Positions 16,256 to 25,469 are shown, numbered from the stretch's first letter. The stretch is 41,685 nucleotides of DNA from Flavobacteriaceae bacterium PS02337 (GCA_029959285.1 JASCOE010000022.1:1-41685), one strand, 5' to 3'. The notes: generated from the letters alone by a model not told the origin. Numbers and translations: made by a program.

Positions 16256-17983
16256 ATGAAAAAAATATTCAATCTTTTTTTTATCTTCTCACTAATTATT
16301 TTAGGGAGTTGTCAACGATCAAAAAAAGTAAACACACCAATAATATCTGCCGATGCAATATTTTATGGAGGTGATATCTTAACAATGGAAGGTAATACTG
16401 CCAATTACGTTGAAGCAGTTGCTGTTAAAGACGGGAAAATCATATTTGCAGGTGCTAGAGCTGAAATCGAAAAGTTTAAAGGGGATGCAACTCTTATTAA
16501 TGATTTAAAAGGTAAAACTATGATGCCCGGTTTTATAGAACCGCATATTCATCCATCTATTGCCGCCACAATGCTGCCAAATGAAATTATATCTATGAAT
16601 GATTGGGTGCTGCCTTCAGGAACAAAAAAAGCTGTTGTGGGCCATGATGCATATATTAAAAAAGTAACCGAGTCTGTAAAATCAAATGCAAAATCTGGTC
16701 AAGCGTATGTAATCTGGGGATATCATCAATTATGGCATGGAGAATTAAACCGTGACATGTTGAATAAAATTGCACCCAGTCAACCTGTTGGAATAATTCA
16801 TCGCTCTTTTCATGAAATTTTTGTTAATGATGCGTTCATTAAAAAGTTTAATCTTAAAGAGAGCGATTACAAGAATAATCCTCAAGTAGATTGGAAAAAA
16901 GGACATTTTTATGAAGGAGGCTGGCTGGCTCTCGTACCCAAAATTGCCGGTATGTTTTTTAATCCTGAAAAATATGCAATGGGTCTAAGTATTATGAGTC
17001 AAATTATACACCAGAATGGAATTACAACTGTTTGCGAACCTGGTTTTCCTAGTTCTGATTTTGATATGGAGTATAATTATCTCAAAAAAGAAATGGATAA
17101 AAAACCGCCTTATGAAGTATATTTAATTCCAAACGGAACACAGCTTTATGGTATGAAAGGAGGTAATGCTCAAGCAATGGATTTTACTAAAACTTTAGAT
17201 AAGTATAATACAGAGAACATTAATTTTTTGCCTAAACAAATTAAATTATTTGCTGATGGAGCAATATATTCTCAATTAATGCAATTGGAAGATGGTTATA
17301 CAGATGGCCACAAAGGAGAATGGATGACGCCTTTGAATTTGTTAAAGGAACAATTAAGCATGTATTGGGATGCTGGATATAAAATACATATTCATACAAA
17401 TGGTGATTTAGGTATTCAACAAGTTTTGGATTTTAATAGATTAGATCAGAAAAAGCATCCTAGAAAAAACCATCGCTTAACCTTGCATCATATGGGATAT
17501 TTTTCTGAACAACAAGCCAAAGAAATAGGAGAATTAGGTATTGAAGCTTCTGTAAATCCTTACTACTTATGGGCTTTGGCAGATAAATATAGTCAAGTCG
17601 GTTTAGGTAAAGAAAGAGCTGAAGAATTAGTACGAATTAAATCGCTACTTAAAAATAATGTTCCGGTTTCTTTCCATTCTGATTTTTCAATGGCGCCAAT
17701 GGAACCTTTAACTCTTGCATGGACCGCTGTAAATAGAATAACTTCCGAAAATAGTAAGTTCTCTCAAGAACAGCGAATTGATACTTATTCAGCGATGAAA
17801 GCCATTACAATCACGGCTGCGAGAACTATTAATTTAGAGAATGAAATTGGTTCTATTAAAAAAGGCAAAGTAGCCAATTTTACGATTTTGGCGGAAAATC
17901 CTATGAAAGTTCCACCTATAACAATTAAAGATATCAAAGTGGTCGAAACCGTTTTTAAGGGAATGAATTATCCAGTTAACTAA
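16256..17983 (+). CDS. Amidohydrolase family lipoprotein (YtcJ-like metal-dependent hydrolase)
   Basis: This 575-residue enzyme starts with a lipoprotein signal (FSLIILGSC, acylated cysteine about 19) and then the amidohydrolase fold of the YtcJ-like group. Visible landmarks are DAIFYGGDILTMEG, the metal-binding GFIEPHIHPS, KLFADGAIYSQ, IHIHTNGDLGIQQVLD and VPVSFHSDFSMAPMEP, ending with the small beta domain IGSIKKGKVANFTILAENP. Such enzymes hydrolyse amides or related bonds in small organic molecules; here it would act in the periplasm. It lies alone, 168 bases after the preceding gene, with a terminator between. Confidence 0.92.
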   Translation: MKKIFNLFFIFSLIILGSCQRSKKVNTPIISADAIFYGGDILTMEGNTANYVEAVAVKDGKIIFAGARAEIEKFKGDATLINDLKGKTMMPGFIEPHIHPSIAATMLPNEIISMNDWVLPSGTKKAVVGHDAYIKKVTESVKSNAKSGQAYVIWGYHQLWHGELNRDMLNKIAPSQPVGIIHRSFHEIFVNDAFIKKFNLKESDYKNNPQVDWKKGHFYEGGWLALVPKIAGMFFNPEKYAMGLSIMSQIIHQNGITTVCEPGFPSSDFDMEYNYLKKEMDKKPPYEVYLIPNGTQLYGMKGGNAQAMDFTKTLDKYNTENINFLPKQIKLFADGAIYSQLMQLEDGYTDGHKGEWMTPLNLLKEQLSMYWDAGYKIHIHTNGDLGIQQVLDFNRLDQKKHPRKNHRLTLHHMGYFSEQQAKEIGELGIEASVNPYYLWALADKYSQVGLGKERAEELVRIKSLLKNNVPVSFHSDFSMAPMEPLTLAWTAVNRITSENSKFSQEQRIDTYSAMKAITITAARTINLENEIGSIKKGKVANFTILAENPMKVPPITIKDIKVVETVFKGMNYPVN

Positions 17984-17990
17984 TTAACTA

Positions 17991-18023
17991 ATTTTTTGCC
18001 TCATTCGAGCAATAATTAATAAT
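17991..18023. repeat. Direct repeat flanking a gene remnant, copy 1
   Basis: ATTTTTTGCCTCATTCGAGC followed by AATAATTAATAAT. It matches copy 2 at 18267-18299 at all but four positions. Confidence 0.65.
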
Positions 18024-18151
18024 TGAAGATAAGAGGCGAGAAATTCAAGTAATGATGAAATTAAACGAGCATGAAAAAACGGCGCCAAATTTAAGCCGAA
18101 TTACAGTTTTATCTATTTAAACTCTTACAGAACTACTTTATCAATTTATGA

Positions 18152-18253
18152 TCTGCCAAACATGAAAAAAATGCAGATGGATGTGTTGCGATTTTTGTTG
18201 ATCCAGAAGCGCCGATCGGGTTTGAAAATAATTGGATTCCAAAGAGTGGTTAA
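18152..18253 (+). pseudogene. Remnant of a DUF1254/DUF1214-type protein
   Basis: The frame 18158-18253 reads NADGCVAIFVDPEAP then IGFENNWIPKSG and a stop. This is very like the C-terminal NADGS-x-YFGPKAP-GKE-NWI signature of DUF1254/DUF1214 proteins. There is no start and a stop lies just upstream at 18149-18151, so only about 33 codons of the original several hundred survive. It sits between two near-identical direct repeats, which may mark how the rest was lost. Confidence 0.6.
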
Positions 18254-18266
18254 AGGGGAGTAAACC

Positions 18267-18299
18267 ATTTTTTGTCTCAGTTGAGCAGTAATTAATAAT
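18267..18299. repeat. Direct repeat flanking a gene remnant, copy 2
   Basis: ATTTTTTGTCTCAGTTGAGC followed by AGTAATTAATAAT, in the same orientation as copy 1, 276 bases away. Confidence 0.65.
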
Positions 18300-18378
18300 C
18301 TGGGATTGTATCCCTGCAAAATTTCCTGCTGTTGAAATGCGATTTACACCATCGGCTGTGTACTTAATAATTATTTTT

Positions 18379-18508
18379 GGGAGATCTTCCCGCTACACGT
18401 TCCACCCGAGCGTTAGCGAACTGGCGAAGCAATCTTTTGTGCCGAAACCCGGCACAAAAGGATGTCACTGCTATCGGGGCTAAAAAGTTGAATAGGCAAT
18501 TGCGGAAT
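18379..18508. repeat. TGTGCCGAA-CCCCGG dispersed repeat, copy C (long form)
   Basis: From GGGAGATCTTCCCGCTACAC through CCCGAGCGTTAGCGAACTGG (the extra block), TTTTGTGCCGAAACCCGGCA and ATCGGGGCTAAAAAGTTGAA to GGCAATTGCGGAAT. Similarity to copy D extends about 25 bases further left, through GCTGTGT-x-CTTA-TAATTATTTTT. Confidence 0.88.
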
Positions 18509-18599
18509 CAATCAATTTTTTGCCTTTGTCGAAATAAGTAAAGCAGTATTTTTTGATGAAGTAAATAAAAACTTTCTTTAAAAGAAAAACAAAAAGTGG

Positions 18600-18607
18600 T
18601 ACTTTTG
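18600..18607 (+). promoter_or_regulatory. Promoter -7 element (TACTTTTG) of the TonB-receptor operon
   Basis: TACTTTTG fits TAnnTTTG and lies 23 bases before the TTG start codon of the first gene, giving a short leader. A matching -33 TTG is not evident. Confidence 0.5.
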
Positions 18608-18630
18608 CGGCCATAAACAAAACAATAACT

Positions 18631-19008
18631 TTGAAAAAGTATCTAATCATACTGCTTAGCTGCATTATTTTAGTACCGTCATTTGGCAGTGTGTTTGTTT
18701 ATTTGTCTTTTAAAATAGAGCAGCAGGAGATTGTAAAGACCATCTGCGTACAGCGAAAAATGGTTTTTAATACCTGTAACGGACGTTGTGAACTTCAAAA
18801 AAGTCTTAAGAAATACAATGACAACGAAAAGAAAATGCAGAACAGCCTGAAAGAAAAAACAGAGGTCGTTTACATTTTCCATACTTCAAATAATACTTTC
18901 AAATTAATAGAACCTATCGAAATCAAAGCAGACTTTCCGGCTAGATTCGACAATAAGCCTATTTCAGTTTCAACCGAGACTTTCCGTCCACCTTCTGTTT
19001 TTATATAA
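18631..19008 (+). CDS. Small membrane protein with a CxGxC motif, first gene of a TonB-receptor operon
   Basis: The 125-residue product has one N-terminal membrane segment (about 4-25) and an extracytoplasmic part with C39 and then NTCNGRCELQKSLKK (C49, C53). The CNGxCxL pattern recurs in small Bacteroidota proteins next to outer membrane receptors, and the thiols suggest metal (perhaps copper) or redox binding, though I know no proof. The start is TTG at 18631, giving MKKYLIILLSC. It lies 105 bases ahead of the TonB receptor and points the same way. Confidence 0.75.
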   Translation: MKKYLIILLSCIILVPSFGSVFVYLSFKIEQQEIVKTICVQRKMVFNTCNGRCELQKSLKKYNDNEKKMQNSLKEKTEVVYIFHTSNNTFKLIEPIEIKADFPARFDNKPISVSTETFRPPSVFI

Positions 19009-19113
19009 ATTTTAATTTCAATTTCAATTCGTATTGGGATAATTTTCATTGTTATACCACAATGAAGGAGTGCCTGCACTTTAATAAAATTACAATTATA
19101 TAAAAATTACAAA

Positions 19114-21246
19114 ATGAAAAAAGGAATATTTTTTGCGATAGCTTTGGCAGCTTCACTGCAAATCTATGCGCAAAAAAAAGATAGTATAGCCAGCAAGTAT
19201 ACCTTAATGGATGAAGTGATTATTGAAGGAGTCAGAAAGTCCAAAGATGTTTCCAGTGAACTGGCTTCTAAATTGCCGCTCAAGAACCTGGAGAATCCTC
19301 AGGTAACCGCATCGGTTTCACCACAGCTTATTAAAAACAGAAATTTTTTCACTCAAGGCGAAATGCTGAAAAATGCCACTGGTGCTGCTCCTAGCTGGGC
19401 GGGAATCTCACCCTATTATTCCATCAGGGGATTTCGTACCCGTTCCAGCTTCAGAAATGGTGTAAACGGTTACGTGGCCTCTGATATGGATCCTGTTAAT
19501 ATTGCTCAGCTGGAAGTGATCAAAGGACCAAGCGCCGTAATTTTTGGGGGAGGCGGCTCAACTATGATTACTTTCGGGGGACTGATTAATCGTGTTACGG
19601 TAAAACCCCAACAAACCACTTTTGCCGACATTACTGTTATGGGCGGATCTTATAATCTGCAGCGAGCCACCCTTGATATCAACAGACCTCTTGACAAAGA
19701 CGCAAAGGTTCTTGCCCGATTAACAGGTGCTTATAACTACAATGATACTTTTCAGGATCAGGGTTTTTCAAAAACATTTTTTTTAGCTCCCAGCATTTCT
19801 TACAAGATCAGCGATGACTTAAAAATTCAGCTTGATGCCGAAATTTTAAACAAAACCGCTACAAGTAATCCGCTGTATCAAGTGGCTTTGGGAAGTGCTA
19901 GATCGGCTGATGAACTCCATTTGGATTATTACCGTTCTTTCAATGACAACTCGGTTACGCTCAACAATAAGGCAGTAAATATTTATGGAAAAGTCATTTA
20001 CAGGCTTTCAGAGAATTGGAAATCGGAAACCAATTTAATTTCAGTCAATAATAAAACTCCGGGCGATTATATTCGATTAAGATTAGATGATAACAGCCAG
20101 AATGTGACACGAAGAGTCTACAGAATGTATCCGGAAAATATTACCAGCCAGCAGCTCCAGCAGGACTTTGTGGGGAATTTCAAAATTGGCAGTATCAAAA
20201 ACAGGCTGATTGCAGGTGTTGAATATTATCATTATCTCTACGGGATTGCCAGCAAATCTATGAATTTTACTAAAGTTTCGGCTACTGCTCCAGATCCTGA
20301 GAATGCTAATTTTAATAATGAATATATTACGGGGCAATTGGCCTTAAAACCCTATGGGGAGAATTATAAAGCCATTCAGGATCATTATTCCCTATATGTT
20401 TCAGATGTTATCAACCCATTGGAAAATTTAAGTGTAATGCTTAGTGCCCGAATCAATTACATCAATAACAAAGGAACAGAGGATTTATTAACAGCGACAA
20501 CTACTGGTGATTATACGCAAACGGCTGTTTCTCCGAAATTGGGAATCAATTACCAGATTATTCCCGAAAGAATTGCACTCTTTGCCAATTATATGAATGG
20601 TTTTCAGCCACAGGCACCACAATCAGTAAACGGGCAGATGACCAATTTTCAGCCCGTTTATGGAAATCAATTGGAATCAGGAGTGAAAATTTCCCTGCAA
20701 AAGAACCTGTTGGATGCCGTTTTGAGTTATTATACTATTGATGTAACCAATGTGGTAAGACAAAACCCAAATGATACGGCTTCCTATCTGCAGGACGGCC
20801 AGCAGCGCAGTAAAGGTTTTGAAGCAGATTTAGAATCAAATCCGATAAGAGGACTGTTTCTGCATGCCGGTTTTGCTTATAATGACAGTAAACTTATTGT
20901 TTCGGATGCACTTACCCAAGGATTGAGACCTGTAGATGCAGGGCCTAAGCTTTCGGGAACCTGGTACGTTAATTATGCCCCGAAGTCAAAAGCGTTGAAT
21001 GGTTTTTCGTTAGGTATAGGCGGCAGTCATTATGGCAAGGATTTGATGATAAATAACAATAATGGTTCTTTTTACACCAATCCTTACACGTTAATCAACT
21101 CGGTTCTGAGTTTTGAGAAACCCCGTTATGTATTTTCACTTTCTGCCAATAACCTGCTCAATGAGCATTATTGGTATGGCGGCCGCGGTATGATTACTCC
21201 GGGAACCCTTCGCCAAGTGGTTTTATCTTTAAAATTAAAATTATAA
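19114..21246 (+). CDS. TonB-dependent outer membrane receptor, siderophore/metal type
   Basis: The 710-residue protein has a signal peptide (MKKGIFFAIALAASLQIYAQ), a plug domain (about 45-165, with YYSIRGFRTRSSFRNGV and IAQLEVIKGPSAVIFGGGG) and a 22-strand barrel ending in RQVVLSLKLKL, with a terminal hydrophobic strand. There is no N-terminal carboxypeptidase-like domain and no SusD partner, so it is not a glycan receptor. The plug type and the PepSY protein next door point to ferric siderophores or another metal chelate. It takes up substrate using energy from TonB-ExbB-ExbD, which is not encoded here. Confidence 0.93.
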   Translation: MKKGIFFAIALAASLQIYAQKKDSIASKYTLMDEVIIEGVRKSKDVSSELASKLPLKNLENPQVTASVSPQLIKNRNFFTQGEMLKNATGAAPSWAGISPYYSIRGFRTRSSFRNGVNGYVASDMDPVNIAQLEVIKGPSAVIFGGGGSTMITFGGLINRVTVKPQQTTFADITVMGGSYNLQRATLDINRPLDKDAKVLARLTGAYNYNDTFQDQGFSKTFFLAPSISYKISDDLKIQLDAEILNKTATSNPLYQVALGSARSADELHLDYYRSFNDNSVTLNNKAVNIYGKVIYRLSENWKSETNLISVNNKTPGDYIRLRLDDNSQNVTRRVYRMYPENITSQQLQQDFVGNFKIGSIKNRLIAGVEYYHYLYGIASKSMNFTKVSATAPDPENANFNNEYITGQLALKPYGENYKAIQDHYSLYVSDVINPLENLSVMLSARINYINNKGTEDLLTATTTGDYTQTAVSPKLGINYQIIPERIALFANYMNGFQPQAPQSVNGQMTNFQPVYGNQLESGVKISLQKNLLDAVLSYYTIDVTNVVRQNPNDTASYLQDGQQRSKGFEADLESNPIRGLFLHAGFAYNDSKLIVSDALTQGLRPVDAGPKLSGTWYVNYAPKSKALNGFSLGIGGSHYGKDLMINNNNGSFYTNPYTLINSVLSFEKPRYVFSLSANNLLNEHYWYGGRGMITPGTLRQVVLSLKLKL

Positions 21247-21267
21247 TGATGTAATTTAGAACTTTTA

Positions 21268-22368
21268 GTGAAAAAAATTACAAAGACCTCATTTAAACTG
21301 CACAGTTACCTCGGATTGTTTTTCGGGGTGCTGTATCTGTTTTTTGGAATTTCGGGCGCTTTATTGGTTTTTCAAAAAGAGATAGAGTATTTCAATAATC
21401 CTCAAATGCATTGCTGTGTAAAGGGCAGTAAAACCATTTCATTAAACCAGATGTATCACAAAGTCGCTCAGAGGTATCCTCAGGCGCGGCAGATCATGCT
21501 GCATACTTTTGCGAAAAACAATTACGACACCTATGAATTTATGATTTTTAATTATCAGGATAAGGTAAGCGATAATTATCTCTATTGCTGTATAATAGAC
21601 CCTTATTCGGGAAAGATTGTAAGAGAAGGCAGTTTTGGCTCTTTGCAGTCGCCTTTTTTCCGTTGGCTGTATCTTGCGCATTATTCCCTTTTAATTGATA
21701 AACCGGGAAGACTCATAACGGCCCTTGCAGCAATTGCTTTATTATTGAACTTAATTACAGGAGTGATCATTTATCGCAAAAAGATATTTGGTGTACTTCT
21801 TTTTAGGGAGAAGTTAAATCGTAAATCTAACAGAACTCTTTATTCTTCGCTGCACAGGATTATTGGTGTCTGGACTTTGATATTTAATTTTATTCTTTTT
21901 TTTACCGGTTTCTGGATGAATAAAAGTCTTTTCTTGCCTTCGGAATGGGAATTAATTCCGAGGAAAGAACAGAATTATCAGGCAAGGGCAGATATTGACC
22001 AGGTGATAAAGAATGCCCGTGAAATTCCGAATTTCAATCCAATTGCCGTAAAAATAGCTGCTGATAAAAAAACGGACATTATAGTAAGCGGCGAATTTTC
22101 GGACACTGAAAATCCATTGTATTTTGGTAAAGGCAGCGACGTTTATTATGACCCTGATAATGGGAATTGGATCAAAACCATACGCATTGAAGAAAAATCA
22201 TTTTCAGACCGGTTTTATTGGATAATGAAACAGCTTCATAGGGGAGATTATGATAATGTTTGGATTAAAATGCTTTATATGATTGCCGGATTCAGTCCTG
22301 CAATACTTTCTATTACGGGATTTATTCTTTGGAAAAGAAAAGGCAGAAAAAAAATACCTAAAAATTAA
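21268..22368 (+). CDS. PepSY-associated transmembrane protein (iron-uptake reductase-like)
   Basis: This 366-residue membrane protein has four main hydrophobic segments (about 15-38, 145-168, 195-220, 335-355) with a periplasmic PepSY-like part between the first two. The conserved histidines in TSFKLHSYLGL, LYLAHYSLLI, YSSLHRIIGVW and MKQLHRGDYDN are those that bind heme in related siderophore-iron reductases, so it may pass electrons to periplasmic ferric chelates. The start is GTG at 21268, 21 bases after the TonB receptor stop, with no nearby ATG. It is the last gene of the operon, followed by palindrome copy 3. Confidence 0.9.
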   Translation: MKKITKTSFKLHSYLGLFFGVLYLFFGISGALLVFQKEIEYFNNPQMHCCVKGSKTISLNQMYHKVAQRYPQARQIMLHTFAKNNYDTYEFMIFNYQDKVSDNYLYCCIIDPYSGKIVREGSFGSLQSPFFRWLYLAHYSLLIDKPGRLITALAAIALLLNLITGVIIYRKKIFGVLLFREKLNRKSNRTLYSSLHRIIGVWTLIFNFILFFTGFWMNKSLFLPSEWELIPRKEQNYQARADIDQVIKNAREIPNFNPIAVKIAADKKTDIIVSGEFSDTENPLYFGKGSDVYYDPDNGNWIKTIRIEEKSFSDRFYWIMKQLHRGDYDNVWIKMLYMIAGFSPAILSITGFILWKRKGRKKIPKN

Positions 22369-22400
22369 AAAAGGGTCGACTTATTAATGGGGATATTAAA

Positions 22401-22440
22401 AAGGCGTCAATTATCTTCAATTGGCGCCTTTTGGCTGTCA
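22401..22440. repeat. GGCGCCAATTG palindromic repeat, copy 3
   Basis: AAGGCGTCAATT (22401-22412) pairs with AATTGGCGCCTT (22419-22430) with one G-T pair and a 6-base loop, followed by TTGGCTGTCA. It lies 32 bases after the PepSY gene and may terminate that operon. Confidence 0.7.
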
Positions 22441-22505
22441 TTTTAGGAATGATTTAAAAAAATAGCGCAGCGGTTAAATATCAAAAAAAGTTAATTCGAT
22501 GATTT

Positions 22506-23396
22506 CTAAGAGATGATACTAAGCTTATATCCTTTGCCACGTATCACAATAATTTTAATGTTGGGATCAAATTCCAGTTTTTTTCTAAGTTTTGATATGA
22601 ACATATCCAGGCTGCGCCCCACAATAATACCTTCATCTTCCCATATCTCCTTTTGCAGCCGGCTTCTCTCAATAGTCTTGTTTGGTGACAATGCAAAAAT
22701 GAGCAATATACGAGATTCCGTTGCAGTGAGCTCTATTGTATTTTCATTTATAATCAGCTTACGATTCTTGGCATCATATACCACCGATCCTAAAGTAAAC
22801 ATGTTTGTAGCATCATTATCAGATAGAGTTGGTTTTGGCTTAGCAGATCTAAAAAAAACAAATCCAACAAATGCTAAAAATGACAAACTCCCCAGTAGGT
22901 ATTTGTTTTTTTCTGTAGTTATTATCGTCGGTTTAAGTTTAATATTGATCCTGTAACATGCTTTGGGCTGTCTTCTTCCTACACATGATATGATATCCTC
23001 TTTCTTGTTTTTTGATATAGCATACCCATAAACTGCATTAGTATTATCACAGTTAATTACCTTAACAACATAATCTTGATCAAGCGGGTCTTTGGCTAAT
23101 AAACGACGAGTAATATTTATCAACGAATCGGATTTAAAAGCAAGCTCATTCTCAAAGCTGATCTGGTATTCATTTTCAGCGATTTTTTTTATGGGAAGAA
23201 CCCTCGATGTATTGTCCCCTGATTCTAAAAGGAGTTCATGTCCAATTCTGCGAAGCAAAACTTCCCTTCTTGCAACAGAAAACTCAGTACTATCATCGGT
23301 ATTAAAAGCCAAGCAGATTATAGGGATAAATAAGAGCAAAATCAATCCAAACAAGTATTTGCGTTTTCCGGCTAGGAAATTTAGACTATAAGGCAT
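22506..23396 (-). CDS. Membrane-tethered winged-helix transcriptional regulator
   Basis: The 296-residue protein has a membrane segment at about 13-31, a periplasmic domain (about 32-165), a second membrane segment at about 167-183 and a cytoplasmic OmpR/PhoB-type winged helix at about 200-296 (IELTATESRILLIFALSPNK, RSLDMFISKLRKKLE, VIRGKGYKLS). It is a one-component sensor in which an external signal would act on a DNA-binding domain held at the membrane. The order is opposite to ToxR or CadC, where the winged helix is N-terminal. It is divergent from the propeller lipoprotein, with a 160-base spacer. Confidence 0.88.
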   Translation of the reverse strand: MPYSLNFLAGKRKYLFGLILLLFIPIICLAFNTDDSTEFSVARREVLLRRIGHELLLESGDNTSRVLPIKKIAENEYQISFENELAFKSDSLINITRRLLAKDPLDQDYVVKVINCDNTNAVYGYAISKNKKEDIISCVGRRQPKACYRINIKLKPTIITTEKNKYLLGSLSFLAFVGFVFFRSAKPKPTLSDNDATNMFTLGSVVYDAKNRKLIINENTIELTATESRILLIFALSPNKTIERSRLQKEIWEDEGIIVGRSLDMFISKLRKKLEFDPNIKIIVIRGKGYKLSIIS

Positions 23397-23556
23397 AGTG
23401 TCAAGTTTTTATTTACAAAGTTTACATTTTTATTTACAATTCAAATCTCCAAAACTGAAAAATTTGCAAGTAGATTCGCCGAATCATTTTTGAGAAAATA
23501 GTAACAATTTCAACAAAAGCTTCTGAATCTGAAAGCAATATTAAATGAATTAAATT

Positions 23557-24642
23557 ATGAAAAGCCTACCTGTGTGCATTTTTTTTCTGATGTTTATTTT
23601 TTGCGCTTCCTGCAGGCAAAAGCAGGCAAAAGGAAAGATAATTAGCATTACATCTAGGGCAAAAGGAGTAATTGCTCCCGGAGGACCTAAATGGATAACG
23701 CGAAACATTATACAAGACAAAAAGGGCAATATTTGGATGGCGGCATTTGATGGTATTTTTCGCTATGATGGAAAGTCGTTTATCAATATTACCAGCAAAG
23801 TGACTTCTGTTCGTTTCTTTTGTGTTTTAGAAGACAGAAAAGGCAACCTGTGGTTTGGTTCTATCGGCGAAGGTGTTTATTGTTACAATGGAAAATCTTT
23901 TACCAATTTTAGAACTACGGAAGGACTTCTTAGTAATGAAGTCACCCATATTTATGAAGATAAACAAGGCAATATCTGGTTTGGTGTTTCCGGAGGAGCA
24001 AGTTGCTTTGATGGCAACTCATTTCACAATTATATTTTAGATGGGAATGGCATGCATGAGGATCGGACAGGGACAACTTTTCAGCATAGACAAAATAACG
24101 GAGTAGGGCCAATACTTCAGGATAAAAAAGGAAATTTCTGGTTTGGCACAAATCACGAAGCACTCGTCTATGATGGAAAAGCATTTTCTGTTTTCAAAAA
24201 CAAAGACGGTAAGGCCTTTAATAATGTCCATTCAATAATCGAAGACAGGAAAGGAAATATTTGGTTTGGTGCTTCAATAATAGGACATAAAATTGGAGAT
24301 ACCTTTTTTATAACTAATAATCTGTGGCGCTATGATGGCAAGAATTACATAAAGGCAGCAAACAGAAGCGCGGCTGCTATAATTGAAGATAAAAAAGGCA
24401 ACATCTGGACTGCAGGTTCTGTAAATCCTAATGGTTCCGGAATTTGGAAGCTTTCTCGTTACGATCAAAAATACTTGTACAATAAAAAGCCTGTGCTAAA
24501 CGAAATAATGGCAAGCGAAAAAATACTTTTTGGAATTCTTGATGCTAAAGATGGAAGTATTTGGTTTGGATCTATGAATGGAGTGTATCGCTATGATGGA
24601 AAAACCATCACTGATTTTAAAGGAAAAGGAAGTCAGAAATAA
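23557..24642 (+). CDS. Two-component-regulator-propeller repeat lipoprotein
   Basis: The 361-residue protein has a lipoprotein signal (FLMFIFCASC) and then at least seven Reg_prop-like repeats built on EDRKGNIWFG-x(n)-YDGKSF. The blades match the sensor domain of hybrid two-component systems in Bacteroidota, but here there is no kinase or DNA-binding part, so it is a free-standing lipid-anchored propeller. It may bind a ligand or a protein partner in the periplasm. It lies divergent from the membrane-tethered regulator and 61 bases ahead of a YceI lipoprotein. Confidence 0.85.
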   Translation: MKSLPVCIFFLMFIFCASCRQKQAKGKIISITSRAKGVIAPGGPKWITRNIIQDKKGNIWMAAFDGIFRYDGKSFINITSKVTSVRFFCVLEDRKGNLWFGSIGEGVYCYNGKSFTNFRTTEGLLSNEVTHIYEDKQGNIWFGVSGGASCFDGNSFHNYILDGNGMHEDRTGTTFQHRQNNGVGPILQDKKGNFWFGTNHEALVYDGKAFSVFKNKDGKAFNNVHSIIEDRKGNIWFGASIIGHKIGDTFFITNNLWRYDGKNYIKAANRSAAAIIEDKKGNIWTAGSVNPNGSGIWKLSRYDQKYLYNKKPVLNEIMASEKILFGILDAKDGSIWFGSMNGVYRYDGKTITDFKGKGSQK

Positions 24643-24703
24643 AGTGTATTTCCGATTAAGAAACATTTAATCAATTTTTATTAATCAATATAATTTTTAA
24701 TTT

Positions 24704-25354
24704 ATGCGCAACAGTTTTACAATTCGATATTTAATTTTAGTTATTACTCCTTTATTTTTCGGCTGCCGAGGACCTGTAAAGGAAAATAACAGAGAGGCAT
24801 CATCAAGTTCTATATCCTTACATATTGGGAGTGAAAAATATTCAGCAATAGATAAAAAGCAAAGTGTTGTGACCTGGAAAGGATCTAATATAATTGGATC
24901 AAACAGTCACACAGGTTATGTATCTCTATCAAAAGGAGAACTGAAGATTGAAAATGGTCAGCTTTCGGGCGGTATAGCTGAAATTGATATGAATACAATT
25001 CAAGACGAAAAACATCAGAGTAATAATGGACTTGTTGAACACTTAAAAGAGCCTGATTTTTTTGATGTTAAAAAATTCCCATTTTCTATATTTATAATTA
25101 GTGAGTTAGAACCAATAAATACTGAAGAGAATAGGGTTAAAGGAAATTTAACCATTAAAGGGATTACCCGCCCCGTTGCTTTTCCAGCCAGAATTGAAAC
25201 TAAAAACGGAATTGTAAAAATGAGCGGCAAGCTGGTCATTGACAGAACAAAATGGGATATACGATATAAATCAAGAAAATTCTTTGATGTAGTAGCGGAT
25301 CAAGCTATATCAGATTCGATTGAATTCAACATAAAGATAGTTGCAAAAAGATAA
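24704..25354 (+). CDS. YceI-family lipoprotein
   Basis: The 216-residue protein has a lipoprotein signal (LVITPLFFGC) and a complete YceI lipocalin-like domain from about residue 45: SVVTWKGSNIIGSNSHTGYV, LSGGIAEIDMNTIQ, HLKEPDFFDVKKFPFSIF, GNLTIKGITRPVAFPA and FDVVADQAISDSIEFNI. YceI proteins bind long isoprenoid chains in a barrel and may carry quinones or related lipids. It probably shares a transcript with the propeller gene 61 bases upstream. This is the conventional form of the family, unlike the two divergent YceI proteins near 30 kb. Confidence 0.93.
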   Translation: MRNSFTIRYLILVITPLFFGCRGPVKENNREASSSSISLHIGSEKYSAIDKKQSVVTWKGSNIIGSNSHTGYVSLSKGELKIENGQLSGGIAEIDMNTIQDEKHQSNNGLVEHLKEPDFFDVKKFPFSIFIISELEPINTEENRVKGNLTIKGITRPVAFPARIETKNGIVKMSGKLVIDRTKWDIRYKSRKFFDVVADQAISDSIEFNIKIVAKR

Positions 25355-25469
25355 ACATCGGAATCTATAAACAATTTCAGACCATGTTATATTAAGGTCT
25401 TTTGCCTTATTCATATATGGCGCCAAAAAAGTATAAGTTCTTAAAAACAAATTGAAGATAAAATCAGTT

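Noticed and set aside
18069-18083. GGCGCC word as a possible fourth palindrome copy (also near 25420)
   Set aside because: Only half of the stem is present and the conserved tail is missing, so it is likely chance or a gene remnant.
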